The notes under the pieces were generated by a model. That model was not told the origin of the DNA. It did not search any database and saw only the letters and a list, made by a program, of their open reading frames with translations. The position numbers were made by a program, and so were the translations under genes. Below are positions 4,776-8,236 of a DNA stretch of 8,236 nucleotides, piece after piece. Origin of the DNA: Candidatus Methanomethylophilaceae archaeon (GTDB taxonomy: Archaea > Thermoplasmatota > Thermoplasmata > Methanomassiliicoccales > Methanomethylophilaceae); NCBI GenBank assembly GCA_007116915.1, contig SKHQ01000079.1, forward strand, positions 1 to 8,236, in the 5' to 3' direction. Position 1 is the stretch's first letter. Each line of letters begins with the position of its first letter.

Positions 4776-5855
4776 ATGAGACTAGGCATCATCGTCAACC
4801 CCATCGCCGGCATGGGAGGTTCGGTCGGACTGAAGGGAACGGACGGCGACGCTTTGACGATAGCTCGGAAGATGGGAGCTGTTCCGAACTCAGCCGATAA
4901 GGCGTCGAGGGCTCTATCGCGAGTCGATCTATCCAGTGTCGATGTGGTATCCCCTCCGGACGGCATGGGCTCCGAAATTCTGACAAGTATGGGAGTGAGA
5001 CATGAGATTCTGCCCCTGGAGCTTGGCGGTTCAGGACAGGACACCATTGAAGCTGTGACTGCCATGGGTGATGTCGACCTTCTGATATTCTGTGGTGGCG
5101 ACGGCACCGCCCGTGATATTCTCGATGCCGCTCCGGGGCTGACCGTTCTAGGGATACCTGCAGGAGTCAAGATGCATTCCGGTGTGTTCGCTGCCACACC
5201 CGAGGCTGCGGGCGATATGCTTAAGGCCTTCCTGGAAGGAAGTACGGATTTGGACATGGCCGAGGTCATGGACATCGACGAAGATGCCTTCCGTTCTGGA
5301 ATCCTGAAAGTGGAACTCCATGGCTACATGAGGTCTCTGACAGACGCCGCATTAATGCCGGGTTCCAAAGGACCATCCGATGTCAGCGACCAGGATCAGA
5401 GAGAAGATATCGGGGAGAGTGTGGTGACATCCATGCGGCCGGGGGTCTTGTACCTGATAGGCCCGGGGACAACCGCCAAAGCGTGTATGGATGTCTTGGG
5501 TCTTGAACACTCCATTCTCGGAGTGGATGCGGTCCGGGACCGTCGGCTCGTGGCATCCGACATATCATCCGAGGAGATCATACGGATTCTCGAAGCGTCC
5601 GAAGAGACCTGTATCGTACTCGGCGTCATTGGCGGACAGGGATTCATATTGGGTCGAGGGAACCAACAGTTCACCCCTGATATCCTGAGACGGGTCGGGG
5701 TCGATAATATGATCGTGCTCTGCACTCCGTCCAAACTCTCCAGGCTCAAAGCCCTGAGAGTTGACAGTGGGGATCCAAACTTGGACGATGAGTTGCGCGG
5801 CATGCGCCGAGCGGTCATCGGCTATGGAAGGGAAAGAATTGTGAAAGTGGTTTGA
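4776..5855 (+). CDS. ATP-NAD kinase family protein (COG3199/AcoX-like)
   Basis: A probable kinase making NADP from NAD, belonging to the archaeal COG3199 branch of the NAD kinase superfamily. From ATG 4776 it has 359 residues. It begins MRLGIIVNPIAGMGG followed by VGLKGTDG, the hallmark N-terminus of this branch. The superfamily phosphate-binding signature GGDGTARD is at 107-114, followed by GIPAGVKMHSGVFA near 127-139. The C-terminal half carries IGPGTTAK (228-235), IGGQGFILGRGNQQ (285-298) and RVDSGDPNLDDEL (328-340), all typical. A GTG at 4761 would add five residues, but ATG fits the family start and a leaderless promoter. The stop codon is 1 bp from that of iorB. Some relatives sit in acetoin operons as AcoX with unclear activity, so the substrate is not certain. 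Confidence 0.88.
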   Translation: MRLGIIVNPIAGMGGSVGLKGTDGDALTIARKMGAVPNSADKASRALSRVDLSSVDVVSPPDGMGSEILTSMGVRHEILPLELGGSGQDTIEAVTAMGDVDLLIFCGGDGTARDILDAAPGLTVLGIPAGVKMHSGVFAATPEAAGDMLKAFLEGSTDLDMAEVMDIDEDAFRSGILKVELHGYMRSLTDAALMPGSKGPSDVSDQDQREDIGESVVTSMRPGVLYLIGPGTTAKACMDVLGLEHSILGVDAVRDRRLVASDISSEEIIRILEASEETCIVLGVIGGQGFILGRGNQQFTPDILRRVGVDNMIVLCTPSKLSRLKALRVDSGDPNLDDELRGMRRAVIGYGRERIVKVV

Positions 5856-5856
5856 T

Positions 5857-6453
5857 TCAGACCGAGGATCGGACAGTGTCATATCCAAGCTGGAAGGCTT
5901 TGGCGTTTATCTCCCTGAACCTTTCCGGTACGGTCTCCAGCAGTGTCTCCTCCAAGAGACTGCGCTCCAGCGGGAAGTCCTTGACACCGGCCACCGCGCC
6001 AATCAACGCCGCATTGGCGGCTACCGCTTTACCAGCGGTGGTGGCCAACTCGGTGGCGTTCAGGGTAATGAGCCGATCCGTGACGCTGCGTATGTTGGCC
6101 ACGATGTCTTCTATTGGAGGATAGGCCTCCGCCCCCATCGATACCTTGACGGGCACGGTCGGTTGCAGGTTCATAACGATGTATGTTTCCTTGTTGGCCA
6201 GGTTCAACATCCTGTATGTCTCCACCGGTTCGAAACCGAGGAGCAGGTCAGCCTGACCCGTGGCCTCCAAGGGGCTCAAGGCCTCATCACCGAACCGCAG
6301 GGTCGACAGCACGCTACCGCCTCTTTGCGCCATCCCGTGGACCTCGCTCATGGCTAATTTGTGACCGGCGGCCATCGCTGCATGACCCAACACATTGGAC
6401 GCTAGCAGCACACCCTGACCGCCAACACCGGCTATTTGCACACAGTATCTCAT
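5857..6453 (-). CDS. iorB: Indolepyruvate:ferredoxin oxidoreductase, beta subunit
   Basis: This is the small, gamma-domain-like subunit of the cytoplasmic enzyme that oxidatively decarboxylates aryl-pyruvates with CoA and ferredoxin, or works in reverse to make aromatic amino acid precursors. The start is the ATG at 6453, overlapping the iorA stop as ATGA (6450-6453), which indicates translational coupling. An upstream extension would only reread the end of iorA. At 198 residues the length is typical. The N-terminus MRYCVQIAGVGGQGVLLAS and the segment EVHGMAQRGGSV (37-48) are hallmarks of the family. The 3' end meets the ATP-NAD kinase gene tail to tail with a 1-bp gap. In amino-acid fermenters the enzyme degrades; in methanogens related enzymes assimilate aryl acids. 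The direction here cannot be read from the sequence. Confidence 0.94.
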   Translation of the reverse strand: MRYCVQIAGVGGQGVLLASNVLGHAAMAAGHKLAMSEVHGMAQRGGSVLSTLRFGDEALSPLEATGQADLLLGFEPVETYRMLNLANKETYIVMNLQPTVPVKVSMGAEAYPPIEDIVANIRSVTDRLITLNATELATTAGKAVAANAALIGAVAGVKDFPLERSLLEETLLETVPERFREINAKAFQLGYDTVRSSV

Positions 6454-8236
6454 TCCAACACCCCCATGGCCCCTCTGGGGCAAACCTTGGCACAGACCCC
6501 ACAACCGATACAGAGGTCGGCATCGATCCTAACATCCTCCCCATCACGGTAGAACGCGGTACAGGCCAAGGCCTCCACGCAATGGTAGCATTTGACACAT
6601 TTCTCTTGGTCCACCGCGTAGGTGCTGACCTCCAACACCCGCCTCTTCTTCAATTCCAGTGGGCAAGGGCTCTGAGACACGATGACCGACATGCCGTCAT
6701 ATTCCAAAGCACTCTTCACCGCTTTCTGGGTCGCTTTCACGTCCAGCGGGTCTACGGTCACGACGTACTCCACGCCACATGCTTTGACCAGTGGTTCTAT
6801 CGCAAGCGCGGGGGTGTCCCTGCCGCCATGGTTACGGCCCGTCCCCGGATGGGGCTGGTGACCGGTCATCGCCGTTGTGCGGTTGTCCACTATCACCAAT
6901 ACGAACTTGTGACCGTTGAAAGTCGCATTCATCAACGGAGGCACGCCGGTATGGAAGAATGTCGAGTCCCCTATTATGGCCACCACCTTCTGGTCGGTGA
7001 CCGCCGAGAACCCTCCGGCGGCGCCCACTGAGCCTCCCATGCAGAGCAGGAAGTCAGCGGTCTCGAACGGCGGTTGTATGCCCAATGTGTAACAGCCTAT
7101 GTCAGAGGAATATATCGCACCCTCCTTGCCGACCGCCTTCTTCAAGGCATAGAATGTAGCTCGGTGAGGGCAACCGGCACATAGCATCGGCGGACGCGAT
7201 GGGAGGGTCATGGGAGGAGCGTTCAAAGGTTCCTTACCCTCCCTCACGGGGACTATGCCGATGTTGGATATAACGTCCGGGTTGTATTCAAAGGCCCGGG
7301 GCATGTGGCCGGTGCGCTTACCGAATATCGGAGTGCTTATGCCGTTCTGTCTGGCGACACGGAGGACCTGGTCCTCCAGATATGGTTCCAGTTCCTCGAC
7401 TATTATGACCATGTCCTTATCACGGATGAATTTGGCTATCAGGTCCTCAGGCAGGGGGTTGGTCATTCCCAACTTCAGGATCGAGACGTCCTCCATCCAT
7501 TCTTTGGCATAGGTGTAGGAGACGCCGGATGTTATCACACCGACCTGTCCATCCCCTTCGATTGTGTTGTATGGTGATGATTCGGATATCCTGCGGGCTG
7601 CCTCGTTCCTCTCCAGCAGCTTCAATCGATTCATCCTGGCGAAAGCGGGTATGTTCACGAAACGGCAGGCATCCTTTACGAACTTGCCCCTCGTAGGCAT
7701 CCTCTCCGGCTTGGTCAGCTCGATGACGCCACGGGCGTGGTTCACACGGGTAGTCGTCCGGAAGAAGACCGGGGATTTCAGCTCCTCGGAGACGTTGAAG
7801 GCCTCCTTTAGCATCTCCTTGGCCTCGGCAGGTGTTGAAGGCTCGAACAACGGCAGGAGTGCCAAGGTGGCATAGTAGCGGTTGTCCTGTTCATTCTGTG
7901 AGCTGTGGCATGATGGGTCGTCAGCAGTCAGAATGACCATCCCGCCATCAACGCCCGAATACGCCAGCGTCATGATCGGGTCGGCGGCGACGTTCACACC
8001 CACATGTTTCATGAAAGCGAAGGATCTGACACCTGCTGCAGCTGCTGCTGCTGCGGCCTCTAATGCAACCTTCTCGTTGGTGGAGAACTCGAAGTAGACG
8101 CCTGCCTTTTGACCTATCTTCTGCAAGGTGTTACCTATCTCAGAGGAGGGCGTCCCAGGGTATGTGGAAGCGAAAGCCACTCCTGCCTCTATGCAACCTC
8201 TGACTATGGCCTCATTGCCCAGGACCAGGAGTTTGC
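6450..8236 (-). CDS. iorA: Indolepyruvate:ferredoxin oxidoreductase, alpha subunit (5' end cut by window)
   Basis: The catalytic thiamine-diphosphate subunit. At least 594 codons are visible. The frame stays open to the right edge and reads KLLVLGNEAIVRGCIEAG before FASTYPGTPSSE, so only the first few residues are missing; a start near 8180 would cut the conserved N-terminus. The domains in order are the pyruvate oxidoreductase N-domain (YPGTP, KHVGVNVAADP), a transketolase C-like middle domain, the thiamine-diphosphate domain (LCAGCPHRATF, GDSTFFHTG with VDN) and a C-terminal 2[4Fe-4S] ferredoxin module encoded near 6450-6615. Its second cluster is canonical (CIGCGVCAKVCP). The first is CVKCYHC followed by C-T-A where C-P-A is usual. 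An eight-alanine run lies at 8034-8057. It is co-transcribed with iorB through a 4-bp overlap; its promoter is outside the window. Confidence 0.96.
   Translation of the reverse strand, partial: KLLVLGNEAIVRGCIEAGVAFASTYPGTPSSEIGNTLQKIGQKAGVYFEFSTNEKVALEAAAAAAAAGVRSFAFMKHVGVNVAADPIMTLAYSGVDGGMVILTADDPSCHSSQNEQDNRYYATLALLPLFEPSTPAEAKEMLKEAFNVSEELKSPVFFRTTTRVNHARGVIELTKPERMPTRGKFVKDACRFVNIPAFARMNRLKLLERNEAARRISESSPYNTIEGDGQVGVITSGVSYTYAKEWMEDVSILKLGMTNPLPEDLIAKFIRDKDMVIIVEELEPYLEDQVLRVARQNGISTPIFGKRTGHMPRAFEYNPDVISNIGIVPVREGKEPLNAPPMTLPSRPPMLCAGCPHRATFYALKKAVGKEGAIYSSDIGCYTLGIQPPFETADFLLCMGGSVGAAGGFSAVTDQKVVAIIGDSTFFHTGVPPLMNATFNGHKFVLVIVDNRTTAMTGHQPHPGTGRNHGGRDTPALAIEPLVKACGVEYVVTVDPLDVKATQKAVKSALEYDGMSVIVSQSPCPLELKKRRVLEVSTYAVDQEKCVKCYHCVEALACTAFYRDGEDVRIDADLCIGCGVCAKVCPRGAMGVLE

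Noticed and set aside
4604..4900. A frameshifted C-terminal half of the FtsZ-like gene
   Set aside because: The alternative plus-strand frame overlapping the stop shows no T7 loop or FtsZ C-terminal motifs, so the gene is natively short as far as I can see.
5877..5886. Extra TGTCATATC copy inside iorB
   Set aside because: It lies in coding sequence for the conserved GYDTV tail and has no inverted partner; probably chance. Similar GTCATATG words in leuS encode His-Met-Thr.
6183..7031. Plus-strand frame of 282 codons opposite iorB and iorA
   Set aside because: It is antisense to strongly conserved iorA and iorB, rich in His/Arg/Pro, a usual artefact opposite GC-rich genes.

Overview
The window is a dense, roughly 53-55% GC stretch that reads as archaeal DNA. 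The evidence is an archaeal/eukaryal-type leucyl-tRNA synthetase, a COG3199-type ATP-NAD kinase, a ferredoxin-linked indolepyruvate oxidoreductase, a ribbon-helix-helix regulator, TATA-like boxes at the expected distance from starts and a probably leaderless gene. All eight visible stop codons are TGA (seven) or TAA (one), with no TAG. Together with the gene content and base composition this fits a Thermoplasmata-class euryarchaeon, possibly a Methanomassiliicoccales-like methanogen. That placement is inference; the window holds no rRNA or methanogenesis marker.

Layout. Positions 1-143 hold the last 46 codons of a UbiX-like flavin prenyltransferase (+). It runs convergently into leuS (146-3016, -) with only 2 bp between the stop codons. 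A 262-bp divergent region (3017-3278) follows, with four copies of a TNGTCATAY-like half-site and TATA-like boxes. From it, three + strand genes form a cassette: a regulator that appears to carry two RHH units (3279-3635), a 52-residue acidic helical protein (3720-3878), and a 239-residue FtsZ-like protein that has the GTP-binding domain but no T7 loop or C-terminal domain (3961-4680). Each of the two spacers inside the cassette carries the same kind of bulged hairpin with an identical CTCG loop, 22-23 nt upstream of the next start codon. A hairpin plus T-tract (4710-4734) closes the cassette.

An ATP-NAD kinase family gene (4776-5855, +) follows. It meets iorB with a 1-bp gap between the stop codons. 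iorB (5857-6453, -) and iorA (6450 to beyond 8236, -) are a translationally coupled pair sharing ATGA; together they encode indolepyruvate:ferredoxin oxidoreductase.

The leuS, ubiX, nadK-like and iorAB genes are ordinary housekeeping or metabolic genes. The unusual part is 3110-4734: a probably autoregulated cassette around a minimal FtsZ-fold protein, with a repeated structured element I do not recognise placed before both downstream genes. The RNA interpretation, the regulatory links and the FtsZ-capping idea are inferences from the sequence alone.
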